Positions 7,163 to 7,258 of a stretch of DNA of 7,258 bases are shown in pieces. How positions within the stretch are numbered: the first letter of the stretch is position 1; each line of letters begins with the position of its first letter. The position numbers and the translations under genes are program-made. The DNA comes from Bacteroidota bacterium. GTDB taxonomy: Bacteria; Bacteroidota; Rhodothermia; Rhodothermales; UBA10348. Where the stretch lies: the NCBI GenBank assembly GCA_027620595.1, contig JAQCDI010000126.1, forward strand, positions 1 through 7,258. The letters are read 5' to 3'. A model generated the notes under the pieces. That model saw nothing but the letters and a program-made list of their open reading frames with translations, searched no databases and was not told the DNA's origin.

Positions 7163-7258
7163 CCCCTCTCCCGCTTTTTGCATCACCCGGCCGGGGGATC
7201 CCCTCCTTCCAATTGGGCGAACACGCGTCCGACACGCGTGGGGTATGCCTCCTCCACA
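7163..7258. repeat. Palindromes and an 11-bp-spaced direct repeat upstream of lexA
   Basis: CCCGGCCGGG (7186-7195) and GGGGATCCCC (7194-7203) are two perfect 10-bp palindromes that share two bases. ACACGCGT occurs at 7221-7228 and again at 7232-7239, 11 bp apart, about one helical turn; the second copy is part of the palindrome CACGCGTG (7233-7240). No gene could be assigned in this stretch. It may be the upstream region of lexA, the end of a neighbouring gene, or both. Confidence 0.45.

Overview
The window is GC-rich and densely coding (about 60% GC by eye). Codon choice, very weak Shine-Dalgarno signals, a short secreted M1 metallopeptidase of Bacteroidota type and a LexA with an unusual recognition helix suggest a Bacteroidota-like bacterium, perhaps Rhodothermia or Balneolia. 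That placement is inference from protein style, not from a marker gene.

Layout, left to right. (1) 105-2846, plus strand: acnA, a complete aconitase with all three Fe-S cysteines and the catalytic SSR. (2) 2843-4525, plus strand: a secreted M1 aminopeptidase-like gene that overlaps the acnA stop by ATGA. Its frame is interrupted by one amber codon (TAG, 3893-3895) inside the zinc-binding active site, between HEAAH and the third ligand Glu. Everything downstream is intact and in frame. (3) 4526-4595: a short convergent spacer with an imperfect inverted repeat. (4) 4596-6266, minus strand: a secreted GH13 protein that aligns from memory with the catalytic part of periplasmic alpha-amylase MalS. 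Its catalytic nucleophile Asp is replaced by Arg and its transition-state-stabilising Asp by Thr, so it looks like a pseudoenzyme. (5) 6267-6442: a 176-base spacer with no confident element. (6) 6443-7087, minus strand: lexA, the SOS repressor, with intact autocleavage residues, behind an AT-rich promoter/operator island. (7) 7163-7258: palindromes and an 11-bp-spaced direct repeat, with no assignable gene.

The genes do not form an obvious single pathway. acnA (TCA cycle) and the peptidase may share a transcript. The GH13 protein and lexA lie on the opposite strand in the order lexA then GH13, so read-through from lexA is possible but not shown. No mobile element, CRISPR array, tRNA or rRNA was seen. 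The two observations most worth following are the amber codon in the peptidase active site and the secreted amylase-fold protein that has lost its catalytic residues.
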